Origin: Clostridia bacterium
GTDB lineage: Bacteria; Bacillota; Clostridia; TANB77; CAG-508
Reading direction: 5' to 3'
DNA: 18,734 bases
NCBI GenBank assembly: GCA_022791735.1
Contig: JAAVZQ010000033.1
Span: forward strand, 1-18,734
Below, in pieces: positions 6,676-14,001 of this stretch. Made by a program: the position numbers and the translations under genes. The notes under the pieces were generated by a model that worked only from the letters and a program-made list of their open reading frames with translations, had not been told where the DNA came from and made no database searches. Each line of letters begins with the position of its first letter. The first letter of the stretch is position 1.

Positions 6676-7485
6676 GTGTATAATAAAAAGTCAGGGATTA
6701 TTGGAATAGTGATAACAGCAATTTTGCTAATACTACTTGTATTTTTTTCAAATATAAAATCAGGTAGTTTATCATACATAGAAAATGTATTTACAAATAT
6801 CATTATGCCAATTCAAAATGGATACACCTATTTAAAAAATAAAATTTCTGGCAATGTGAATTTCTTTAATAATATGGATACATTAAAACAAGAAAATGAA
6901 AGACTACAAGAGGAAAACATAAAGCTAGCACAAGACTTAAGAGAAATGGAGATAATGAAAGCAGAAAACGAGACTTTAAAAGAATATCTAGGGCTTACAC
7001 AAAAGTATTCAAATTATACGGCTATACCTGCGTATATCATTAGCAAGGATATTAGCAATTATAGCAAAATCTTTGTGATAAATATAGGTTCAAGAGATGG
7101 AATATCAGAGGATATGACTGTAATATCAGATCAAGGGTTAGTAGGGCATGTAATATCTGTTACAGAAAGTACTGCAAAGGTACAAACAATTATAGATACA
7201 TCAAGTGCGGTGACAGCAAGCTTAAGTCATTCAGAGGATAGCATAATATGTAAAGGTAGTTTAAATAATGGAAAACTTAAAGCCACATATATACCAACAA
7301 ATGCAGATATAGCAGAAGGAGATAATATAGAAACATCAGGTATGGGAGGAATTTTTCCTAAAGGGATAATAATTGGTAAGGTAAAGCAAATAGAGAATAC
7401 GCAAAATGTATTAGACAGATATGCTTGGATAGAACCAGCAGTGGACTTTGAGAAGGTTGAGACAGTTTTAGTAATCACCAATTAG
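6676..7485 (+). CDS. mreC: MreC, rod-shape scaffold protein
   Basis: This 269-residue bitopic protein links MreB filaments to PBP2. A transmembrane helix covers about residues 8-25 (GIIGIVITAILLILLVFF). A coiled coil follows at about 68-104 (LKQENERLQEENIKLAQDL). The periplasmic-type beta domain follows, with IGSRDGISEDMTVISDQGLVG and GIFPKGIIIGKV motifs. The start is GTG 6676, 16 bp after the mreB stop, with a moderate RBS. Confidence 0.95.
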   Translation: MYNKKSGIIGIVITAILLILLVFFSNIKSGSLSYIENVFTNIIMPIQNGYTYLKNKISGNVNFFNNMDTLKQENERLQEENIKLAQDLREMEIMKAENETLKEYLGLTQKYSNYTAIPAYIISKDISNYSKIFVINIGSRDGISEDMTVISDQGLVGHVISVTESTAKVQTIIDTSSAVTASLSHSEDSIICKGSLNNGKLKATYIPTNADIAEGDNIETSGMGGIFPKGIIIGKVKQIENTQNVLDRYAWIEPAVDFEKVETVLVITN

Positions 7486-7540
7486 TGTGACCACAAAATA
7501 ATTGGCATTTGGCGTTGTCAAGGGAGGAATGGGTGTAAGT

Positions 7541-8076
7541 ATGAAAAAGGCACTAGCAGTATTTGCTTTATGTGTTGTATTTATAATAATATATTTTCTT
7601 CAGCTTAACTTTTTTAGTTGGTTTACAATCGCAGGGGTTAAGCCGAATTTATTTATAATACTTGCACTTTTTATTGGACTTTATACAAATGAAAAGCTAG
7701 GAGCAATACTTAGTATGATATTTGGTTTTATAGTAGACTTTGCAGGGAGTAATCTAATAGGAGGAGCAGGACTAGCTTTAGGTGTAGTAGGATTTTTACG
7801 GAGGATATCTCGAAAAAAACTTATCGAAAGATAGTAAAATTACAGTAATGCTTATGGTAGCCAGTGCAACTGCTGGATATGAGATATTCATATATTTATA
7901 TAGAGCATTCATATTACAGTCAAATATAGAATTATTTATGTTTATTAGGATGCTAATTATAGAACTTATCTTTAATACCTTAATTACAATAATTATTTAT
8001 CCATTAATGCAAAAATTTCGGATATAAGCTAGAAGGAATATTCAAAAATTCACAAATACTAACACGATATTTTTAA
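7541..8076 (+). CDS. mreD: MreD, rod-shape membrane protein (contains two +1 shifts at CGG)
   Basis: MreD is the polytopic partner of MreC. I chose ATG 7541 (MKKALAVFALCVVF) behind GGGAGG at 7522-7527. Residues 1-86 carry the first membrane helices with the VKPNLFIILALFIGLY motif. Zero-frame CGG at 7799-7801 would end the product soon after. The +1 reading gives GFL-G-GYLEKNLSKD followed by three more hydrophobic segments. A second zero-frame CGG at 8019-8021 would stop after two codons. The +1 reading gives MQKF-G-YKLEGIF and a TAA at 8074-8076, flush against the mrdA GTG start. The total is 177 residues, close to B. subtilis MreD (172). Two independent sites restoring one essential-operon gene argue against decay. 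Confidence 0.85.
7799..7801 (+). other. +1 frameshift site CGG-A in mreD (first)
   Basis: The codons are TTA CGG A. Skipping the C at 7799 gives TTA GGA GGA TAT (Leu-Gly-Gly-Tyr), a typical MreD loop. Confidence 0.8.
8019..8021 (+). other. +1 frameshift site CGG-A in mreD (second)
   Basis: The codons are TTT CGG A, in phase with the frame created by the first mreD shift (219 nt = 73 codons downstream). Skipping the C at 8019 extends the C-terminus by 18 residues. Without it the protein ends Arg-Ile-stop, which would still be a near-normal length, so this is the weakest of the eight sites. Confidence 0.6.
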
Positions 8077-10222
8077 GTGAAGAAGAGGAGAAAAGTGGAA
8101 AATTTTAGAAAGAATAAAATGCCTAATATAGATCTAAGATTTAACGTACTAAGCATACTAGTGTATGTGATAGGTGCTATTCTTTTAGTGCAACTTTTCA
8201 ATCTTCAAATTGTAAAAGGTACAGAATATAGAGAAACATCAAATACAAAACTTACAAGAGAGAGTACACTTTATGCTGCAAGAGGTAATATTCTAGGAAG
8301 AAATGGAAGCATACTTGCAGGAACAAATATGACTTTTGCTCTTGAGATATATAAAACAAAATTAGAAAATGATGTGCTAAACAACTCAATACTTGCAGTA
8401 ATTAGCACTTTAGAACAAAATGGAGATGAATACATTGATACATTTCCAATAGCAATAAATCCAATAAGATTTGACTTTTCAAATGAAGAAATAAAAAAGA
8501 CATGGCTTAAAAAATACAATTTTGAGGAGAACGTTACACCAGAAGAAGTATTTGCATATTTTAAAGACAGATATGAAATAAAAAATGAAGATGTAAACGA
8601 AGTAAGAAAAATCCTAACTGTAAGATATAGAATAACATCAGAAGGATATAGTGTTACAAAGTCACTTAGGATTTCCAACAATATAAGTAGAAAATCAGCT
8701 TTAATATTTGATGAGCAAAGAGAAAAATACCCAGCAATAGATGTTATTACAAATGCAGAAAGATACTATCCAAATGGTACGCTTGCATCACATATACTTC
8801 GGATATGTAAGTGCAATTTCTAAAGAACAATATGATACAAATAAAGATGCAGGTTATACAATGCAAGATATGTATGGAAAAGATGGAATAGAGAATGTAT
8901 TTGAACCCTATTTAAAAGGACAAAATGGAATAAGACAAGTAGATATGTCTGTTGATGGTAGTTTAGTAAATGAATATACAGAGAAAGAAGCGGTGTCGGG
9001 TTCAAATGTAGTACTTACCATAGATGCAAATTTACAAAATGTAGCAGAAAAAGCATTGCAAGACACAATAAAAGATGCAAAATCAATATCAGAGGATGCA
9101 AAAGATGCGAATGCAGGAGCAATAGTTGTAATGAATGTAAATACAGGAGAAGTACTGGCGATGGCAAGTTATCCATACTATGATCCAGGAGCATGGATTG
9201 GAGGAATAGATAAAAAAACATGGGATAGCTATAATTCAGGAGACAGTAACAATCCGCTTTATAATAGAGCAATTTCAAGTGCTTATGCACCAGGTTCTAC
9301 CTATAAAATGGTAACAGCAGTTGCAGCACTCCAAACTGGTAATATAAATATAAAAGATAAAATAAATGATACAGGAGTATATCCAAGAGGGCATAATCCT
9401 GTATGTTGGATATATACTTCAAGACATATCGGACATGGGTATCTAAATATAACTGATGCAATAAAACATTCTTGCAATTATTTCTTTTATGAAATGGGAT
9501 ACAGAGTAGGAATAGATACTTTAAGTGAATACACAAAAAGATTTGGACTTGGCTCAAAAACTGGAATAGAACTTGTAGGAGAAAAAGAAGGAAAGATAGC
9601 TAAACGTGAACTTGCAGAAAAAGAAGGTGATGTTTGGACAATAGGTTATACTTTGTCTGCTTCAATAGGTCAAAGTTATAATAACTTTACACCAATTCAA
9701 ATGGCGAAATATATAAGTATATTGGCAAATAAAGGGAAACAAGTAGATCCTACAATTGTAAAAGCAATAATTAAGTCTGATGGTTCAGAAATAGAAAGAT
9801 CAGAGTGGGAAGACACAGTTAATAAAAGAATAGGATTTAGCGGAAATACAAACGAAGATATAAATATTTCAGACGAAAACTTAACTGCCATTTTAGAAGG
9901 AATGAAAGGAGTTACATCTGAAAGTGGAGGAACAGCTTATGGAGTATTTAGAAATTTTAATATAAAAATAGGTGGAAAAACAGGTTCTGCACAGGTAAAA
10001 GACACTAAAAGAGGAACAGAAATGACTAACGCATGGTTTGTAGGATTTGCACCATATGATAATCCGGAAATTGCGGTAGCATGTATTGTTGAAAATGGTG
10101 GTACAGGTTCGATTGCATGTTATCCTGCAAGAGATGTGATTGCTGAGTATTTTGGTATGAATAAGGTAGGAGTTGAGGAGGATATAACTGCTATACCAAA
10201 TGTGGAACAGTCAAATGAATGA
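8077..10222 (+). CDS. mrdA: Penicillin-binding protein 2 (contains a +1 shift at CGG)
   Basis: This class B PBP is the transpeptidase of the elongasome. In 714 residues it has a transmembrane helix at about 27-48 and a PBP-dimer domain. The catalytic motifs follow in order: S407-T-Y-K (APGSTYKMV), S465-C-N and K634-T-G (GGKTGSAQ). The zero frame breaks at CGG 8800-8802. The +1 reading gives ASHIL-G-YVSAISKEQYD, the conserved HxLGY loop of this family, and joins residues 1-241 to the remaining 473. The GTG start at 8077 abuts the mreD stop (TAAGTG), so translation is probably coupled. No alternative start near 8741 would restore the dimer domain, and a split into two genes would separate the membrane anchor from the catalytic domain. 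Confidence 0.93.
8800..8802 (+). other. +1 frameshift site CGG-A in mrdA
   Basis: The codons are CTT CGG A. Skipping the C at 8800 gives CTT GGA TAT (Leu-Gly-Tyr). The zero frame ends 7 codons later at 8821-8823. Confidence 0.85.
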
Positions 10223-10226
10223 AAAG

Positions 10227-10459
10227 ATTATAATTCACAACATTAAAGTTTCGTCTGTCCAGCACAGAGTAGTTATATATAATTTTTTCTAACACCTTGG
10301 TGTCGTAACCTCCAAATGTACGCTACTACGTAGCTTATAATGCCGGTTACTCCATTTCGCACTCGCGGTTGCTCGTTTGAACGCTTACGCAGTGTTATTC
10401 AAAAATTATATATAACTACCCTGTGTGGACTTTAAATTTGATTAGCTGTGAATTATAAT
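10227..10459. repeat. 233-bp imperfect inverted-repeat element (MITE-like or structured RNA)
   Basis: The perfect 13-bp termini are ATTATAATTCACA (10227-10239) and its complement (10447-10459). A second perfect 19-bp arm GTAGTTATATATAATTTTT (10269-10287) pairs with 10401-10419, and TAACAC pairs with GTGTTA just inside. The centre (about 10291-10390) is markedly richer in G+C than the surroundings and holds GTAACC/GGTTAC and GCTAC-TAC-GTAGC hairpins. It contains no open frame of note. It begins 5 bp after the mrdA stop. It could be a MITE, a large terminator/processing structure or a structured RNA. No clear target duplication is visible. Confidence 0.75.
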
Positions 10460-10499
10460 AACTATGCTTGTATAGTATTTTAGTTGTTTAGTGAAAAAT

Positions 10500-10528
10500 T
10501 TGACTTTTGAGAGAAAACGTAGTAAAAT
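10500..10528 (+). promoter_or_regulatory. Sigma-A promoter of minC
   Basis: TTGACT (10500-10505), a 17-bp spacer and TAAAAT (10523-10528) lie 26 bp before the minC start. This supports 10555 as the true N-terminus and shows minC is transcribed separately from mrdA. Confidence 0.75.
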
Positions 10529-10554
10529 AAGCCAATATAGAAAGGAAGAAGAAA

Positions 10555-11061
10555 ATGGGAATTGGAAAACATAGTATGGAAATAGATGAAATGGGAGAAG
10601 AGATAAAACCAGAGCTTGGGCTTCATATAATTACACATGGTTTTGAAAGAGATATAGAAGAAACAGTTACAAAAGTAGTAGAGGGTTCGTTAAGGTCTGG
10701 TAAGAAAGTTGAATTTCAAGGGACTGTTGTAATAATTGGAGATGTCAATGCAGGAGCAGAGGTTATTGCAGAAGAAAACATTGTAGTACTTGGTACTATT
10801 AGAGGACTAGTACATGCAGGAGCAAAGGGCAATAGAAAAGCTAAAATTTATGCAAATGAGATAGATGCTACTCAAATAAGAATTGCAGATATTGTAAAGG
10901 AAAAAGAACTTCCTGCAATAGAAGATGATGAGGAGGAAGAAGAGAATAAAAAAGATAAAAAGGAAAAGGCAAAAAAGCAAGAAGAATTATATAAAGATGA
11001 TATAGATGAGGATATTAAGACAGTGGCTTATGTAAAAAATGCAGAGATAATTTTAGAGTAG
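10555..11061 (+). CDS. minC: MinC-like septum inhibitor, C domain only
   Basis: The 168-residue protein has the MinC C-terminal beta-helix: VVIIGDVNAGAEVIAEENIVVLGTIRGLVHAGAKGN (about 58-93), IRIADIV (about 107-113) and a terminal AYVKNAEIILE. That domain dimerises and binds MinD and FtsZ polymers. Only about 35 residues precede it. The usual N-terminal FtsZ-inhibiting domain (about 100 residues) is absent and cannot be found upstream, where the inverted-repeat element and a good promoter lie. An acidic/lysine-rich insert (DDEEEEENKKDKKEKAKK, about 122-139) interrupts the C-terminal part. minD, which normally follows, is not here. The RBS is GGAAG at 10541-10547. Confidence 0.82.
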   Translation: MGIGKHSMEIDEMGEEIKPELGLHIITHGFERDIEETVTKVVEGSLRSGKKVEFQGTVVIIGDVNAGAEVIAEENIVVLGTIRGLVHAGAKGNRKAKIYANEIDATQIRIADIVKEKELPAIEDDEEEEENKKDKKEKAKKQEELYKDDIDEDIKTVAYVKNAEIILE

Positions 11062-11100
11062 TTATAATAGTTTAACAGAGAGAAATGATAACTTTAAAGC

Positions 11101-11132
11101 AAAAATTCCAGCGACAAATCGCTGGAATTTTT
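11101..11132. terminator. Rho-independent terminator after minC
   Basis: AAAAATTCCAGCGA (11101-11114) and TCGCTGGAATTTTT (11119-11132) form a perfect 14-bp stem with a 4-nt loop. It is symmetric, so it also serves the convergent Xre gene. Confidence 0.93.
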
Positions 11133-11167
11133 GTATATAAAATTTAAAGATATTGTTTAAGATATTG

Positions 11168-11395
11168 TTAATTTTTTTTTTCAGGATAAGGTTTTTTTTC
11201 ATCAGTCAATCTCAATATATAATCAGTACTTGTGTTATAGAATTCTGCAAGGCGTTTAAGTAAAGAAACCGTTATTTCGTTTTCATCAGTTTCATATCTA
11301 GAATATTGTTGTTGTTTCATATTCAAAAATTTTGCTATATCTTTTTGTAATAAATCTTTATCTTCCCTAAGGTCTTTTAACCTAGTTTTTTGCAT
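11168..11395 (-). CDS. Xre/HTH_3-family repressor
   Basis: This 75-residue single-domain Cro/C1-type regulator has the HTH core LLQKDIAKFLNMKQQQYSRYE (about 15-35), followed by ITVSLLKRLAEFYNTSTDYIL, the classic helix 4-5 of the family. It has no sensor domain. It is divergent from the pilin-like gene. Three 20-bp dyads lie in the shared 130-bp intergenic space, over and around the pilin promoter, so it most likely represses that gene and itself. A good RBS (AAGGAGTG) precedes ATG 11395. Confidence 0.9.
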   Translation of the reverse strand: MQKTRLKDLREDKDLLQKDIAKFLNMKQQQYSRYETDENEITVSLLKRLAEFYNTSTDYILRLTDEKKPYPEKKN

Positions 11396-11424
11396 ATATA
11401 ATCACTCCTTAAGAAAATTTTACA

Positions 11425-11501
11425 ATACAACTAATAAATTGTATTGACAATACAACAAAAATGTTGTATACTAAAAGCAGGATACAACTAAATAATTGTA
11501 C
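11425..11501. promoter_or_regulatory. Pilin-gene promoter with three Xre operators
   Basis: The promoter is TTGACA (11444-11449), a 17-bp spacer and TATACT (11467-11472). Three 20-bp dyads of the form ATACAA-N8-TTGTAY lie at 11425-11444, 11450-11469 and 11482-11501. The first ends at the -35, the second fills the spacer and enters the -10, and the third is just downstream of the start site. Binding of the divergent Xre protein would fully occlude the polymerase. The operator-regulator pairing is inferred from position. Confidence 0.82.
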
Positions 11502-11525
11502 AACACAAGCGAAGGAGAAATGAAA

Positions 11526-12757
11526 ATGGGAGAATTTAAACAAAGGAAAGAGGAGCGGCATAACGCTATTAGCACTTATTATAACCATAATAATATTGGT
11601 TATACTTGCTGCAGTAACAATAAATGCAGCATTTAACACAGGCATTATAGAAACAGCGGTAAATGGAGCTGTAAATTATGCAGAAGCACAAGAACAGGAG
11701 AAAGTCACATTTGATGAATTAGATGGAAATTTGCAAGACATAGTTAAGAGACTAGAAAGTTACAACATAGGAGGAAATATAACAACAGAGAAAGATTATG
11801 GAACAAGTGAGAATGGAAAATTGAAATTTACAAAAGCGCTAGTGGGAAAAGCATCAGAAGGTACAAATGATAGTATAACTGTGACAGCAGTAGCAAAAGA
11901 TGAAAATGAAAATGCAGAACTAACTTACACTTTACAATTAGAGACAGCTTCTAGAGAAGTGATAACAACAAAGGCAAAGCAGGGTGTGCCAGTAACATTA
12001 ACTAAAACAGGATTAGAAAATAACACTACATATAGATATAGAGTAGTTGTAAGTAATGGAGAGACAGAAGCAACATCATTAGAAGGAGTAGCAAGAACAT
12101 ATTGCAGAGGAGAACGTTGTGAGGGAACAATAGGTACACAAATACCATGTATAGAATGTTCACAGACGGGAAAAGTTACATGTACAGTGGCAGGTTGTAA
12201 TAATGGAAAGATAAGTTGTAATAATTGCGGCGGAGATGGAAAAATAGAAGTACTTGATACTTGTCCAGACTGTAACCGGAAACAAAGAGAAGGCATGTAA
12301 TGGAAATATATCTTTGGGCCAAGTGATTACGGGTAGAGTTGTAGTAGGTGGGGTGAAGTGCACCATCTGTGGAACAGCTGCATCGTGGTCTACGAGTGAT
12401 TTTATTGTAGCTGAGTGTAAAGAGTGTGGTTGGGCAGCGGAGAATTTAATGAATAAGACTTGTAGTAGTTCTGATTGCAAAAATGCTCTAGCTCAAAGAG
12501 AACATGATAACGCCAATAACAAAGTACAGTGTACAACTTGTAAAGGCACAGGGAAAGCTAGCAAAACAGTAACTTGTGGTGAATGTACAAATGGAAGTAA
12601 TGATTGCAATACATGTAATGGTACAGGAAAAGTAATGCATATGGCATGTTCAGGAAATGGATATACAATAGAGAACAACAACTGTGGACATGAAGGTGCA
12701 AATGGACCGCATTATTATTGTGCAAATCATGGAAAAAATGTAGCACAATACCATTAA
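11526..12757 (+). CDS. Type IV pilin-like secreted Cys-rich protein (contains two +1 shifts at CGG)
   Basis: With both shifts the product is 409 residues. A short charged leader (MGEFKQRKEE) is followed by G-ITLLALIITIIILVIL, the class III signal and helix of prepilins. A beta-rich region at about 85-192 (GLENNTTYRYRVVVSNGE) looks like a fibronectin type III fold. The tail (about 193-409) carries many CxxC pairs of DnaJ/zinc-ribbon type (CNNCGGDG, CPDCNGN, CTTCKGTG, CNTCNGTG). The zero frame breaks at CGG 11556-11558 (codon 11), and again at 12277-12279 inside a CPDCN-G-N knuckle. I chose ATG 11526 (8 nt from AAGGAG); ATG 11520 is in frame but too close. Function is unknown; extracellular metal or disulfide binding is a guess. 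Confidence 0.8.
11556..11558 (+). other. +1 frameshift site CGG-C in the prepilin leader
   Basis: The codons are GAG CGG C. Skipping the C at 11556 gives GAG GGC ATA ACG (Glu-Gly-Ile-Thr). This supplies the Gly that prepilin peptidase requires at the cleavage site. The zero frame ends after 36 codons. Confidence 0.82.
12277..12279 (+). other. +1 frameshift site CGG-A in the Cys-rich region
   Basis: The codons are AAC CGG A. Skipping the C at 12277 gives AAC GGA AAC (Asn-Gly-Asn) in the fourth or fifth CxxCxG knuckle and adds the last 159 residues. The zero frame stops 7 codons on. Confidence 0.8.
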
Positions 12758-12783
12758 AAATATAAATTAATAAAAGATATTAT

Positions 12784-12827
12784 AAAAGTAATCTTGGATT
12801 AATAATTATATCTAAGATTGCTTTTTT
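12784..12827 (+). terminator. Terminator after the pilin-like gene
   Basis: AAAGTAATCTTGGAT pairs with ATCTAAGATTGCTTT across an A/T loop, with two G-T wobbles, followed by TTTTTTCTTTTTG. It is a strong Rho-independent form. Confidence 0.85.
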
Positions 12828-12918
12828 CTTTTTGTAACAATTCTGTGCATCCTTGCATATAATGATACAAAAGAAAATGGTAAGAATTATCTAAATCTTA
12901 CCTATTAGGAGGTTTTAT

Positions 12919-13074
12919 ATGAATAATAATAATTTTGATATGAATATGCTAATGAATATGCTTTCTAAGATGGATAAAAAAGACATAGAGAAAGGTATGG
13001 CACAAGTTTCACAGATGTTAAATTCAAAAGATAAAGAAAAAATATTAAATGAGATAGATAAGTTAAAAAAGTAA
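12919..13074 (+). CDS. 51-residue Asn/Met-rich small protein
   Basis: ATG 12919 with TAGGAGG at 12906-12912 opens a 51-codon frame to TAA 13072-13074. The product is helical and charged (MNNNNFDMNMLMNML... KDIEKGMAQVSQML, ending ILNEIDKLKK), with no signal or membrane helix. Its N-terminus (Asn-rich, then a Met/Leu helix) resembles that of the next gene, suggesting related oligomerisation segments. I do not recognise its function. It is the first of three small same-strand genes. Confidence 0.72.
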   Translation: MNNNNFDMNMLMNMLSKMDKKDIEKGMAQVSQMLNSKDKEKILNEIDKLKK

Positions 13075-13162
13075 TAGTACAAATACTATTTATTTAAATC
13101 TGAGGCAAATGAAGAAAACAATTAGTAAGTACAAACATATAATTAGTAGGAGATGATAAGAT

Positions 13163-13603
13163 ATGAATAATGAAGACATGTCTGAACTTTTTAGTAAGTT
13201 TAGTAATATGGTGAATGAAGGTAATATACCAGATGAAATGAAAAATATTTTATCTTCTCTTTCAAGTGGTAATAATGGCAATCAGAGTGGAACAAATGAA
13301 AGTAGTAATAGAGATAATAATACACAAAATGGAGCAAATAGTACAAATCAAAATAAAAGAGAAGACAATAGTAATACTAGGCAAGATATGCCAAATATAG
13401 ATATAGAAACAATAATGAAAATGAAAACGATTATGGACAAAATGCAAAGCAACAAAGATGATCCAAGAGCTAATTTGCTTTTATCACTAAAACCATATCT
13501 TAAAGAAAGTCGAAAAGAAAAAGTAGACCAGTACATACAATTATTTGGGATGAGCAAAGTTATGGAAATGTTTAATGGAATGGGAGGTGAAGCAAAGAAA
13601 TAA
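13163..13603 (+). CDS. 146-residue hypothetical protein with Asn-rich linker
   Basis: An N-terminal helical part (DMSELFSKFSNMVNEGNIPDEM, residues 5-26) is followed by a low-complexity Asn/Ser/Gly/Gln linker (about 35-75). A conserved-looking C-terminal helix bundle follows, with the motif RANLLLSLKPYLKESRKEKVDQY (about 103-125). Similar tails occur in uncharacterised clostridial proteins as I remember them; no function is known to me. It starts at ATG 13163 with AGTAGGAGATG upstream. Its last base overlaps the ATG of the next gene (TAATGG), so the two are coupled. Confidence 0.78.
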   Translation: MNNEDMSELFSKFSNMVNEGNIPDEMKNILSSLSSGNNGNQSGTNESSNRDNNTQNGANSTNQNKREDNSNTRQDMPNIDIETIMKMKTIMDKMQSNKDDPRANLLLSLKPYLKESRKEKVDQYIQLFGMSKVMEMFNGMGGEAKK

Positions 13604-14001
13604 TGGAGCCTTTTCCTTTTTTTAGAAGGCCATATTACTATTATGACCAAAGTAGATATATAAATCAGTATAATGCACGAAATAGAGCAAACCTAAGAGC
13701 GCAAGAAAATGAGAGACGAGCAGAACAAGAAAAAAGAGGACGTCAAAATCAATCATATAATACAGAATTAATTTCAAAATCAAAACAAAATCAAAAACAA
13801 ACATGTAATATAGGTCAAAGTCAAGATACATTTAGAATTAGTGCTCAAGCACTTATAGAAGATGATTTTTTTCTCGAAATATTTGGTATCAAATTATGTT
13901 TTGATGATATATTAATTATCGCTTTAATTTTCTTTTTATATAATGAAGGAGTAAGAGATAATTTTCTATTTATTTCGCTCATACTTTTACTTTTATCTTA
14001 A
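13603..14001 (+). CDS. 132-residue membrane-tail hypothetical protein
   Basis: The N-terminal half is polar and aromatic (PFPFFRRPYYYYDQSRY, then an Arg/Glu/Gln-rich helix about 25-50). The C-terminal half holds DDILIIALIFFLYNEGV (about 100-116) and a last hydrophobic segment NFLFISLILLLLS, so it is probably a tail-anchored or two-helix membrane protein. The ATG overlaps the previous stop by one base. The C-terminal module is reminiscent of short uncharacterised clostridial proteins; I give no function. Confidence 0.78.
   Translation: MEPFPFFRRPYYYYDQSRYINQYNARNRANLRAQENERRAEQEKRGRQNQSYNTELISKSKQNQKQTCNIGQSQDTFRISAQALIEDDFFLEIFGIKLCFDDILIIALIFFLYNEGVRDNFLFISLILLLLS

Noticed and set aside
4171..12279. 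The eight extra C bases are assembly or base-calling errors
   Set aside because: They are all the same base, all in the same codon phase and all before Gly codons, with no shared flanking motif and many unaffected GGA contexts in the same genes. Raw reads would still be the decisive check.
4171..12279. Classical slippery-sequence frameshifting (P-site re-pairing, as in Ty1 or prfB)
   Set aside because: The preceding codons differ and several (TTA, GAG, GAC) cannot re-pair one base downstream. No Shine-Dalgarno-like element is consistently placed upstream. A rule attached to CGG itself fits better.
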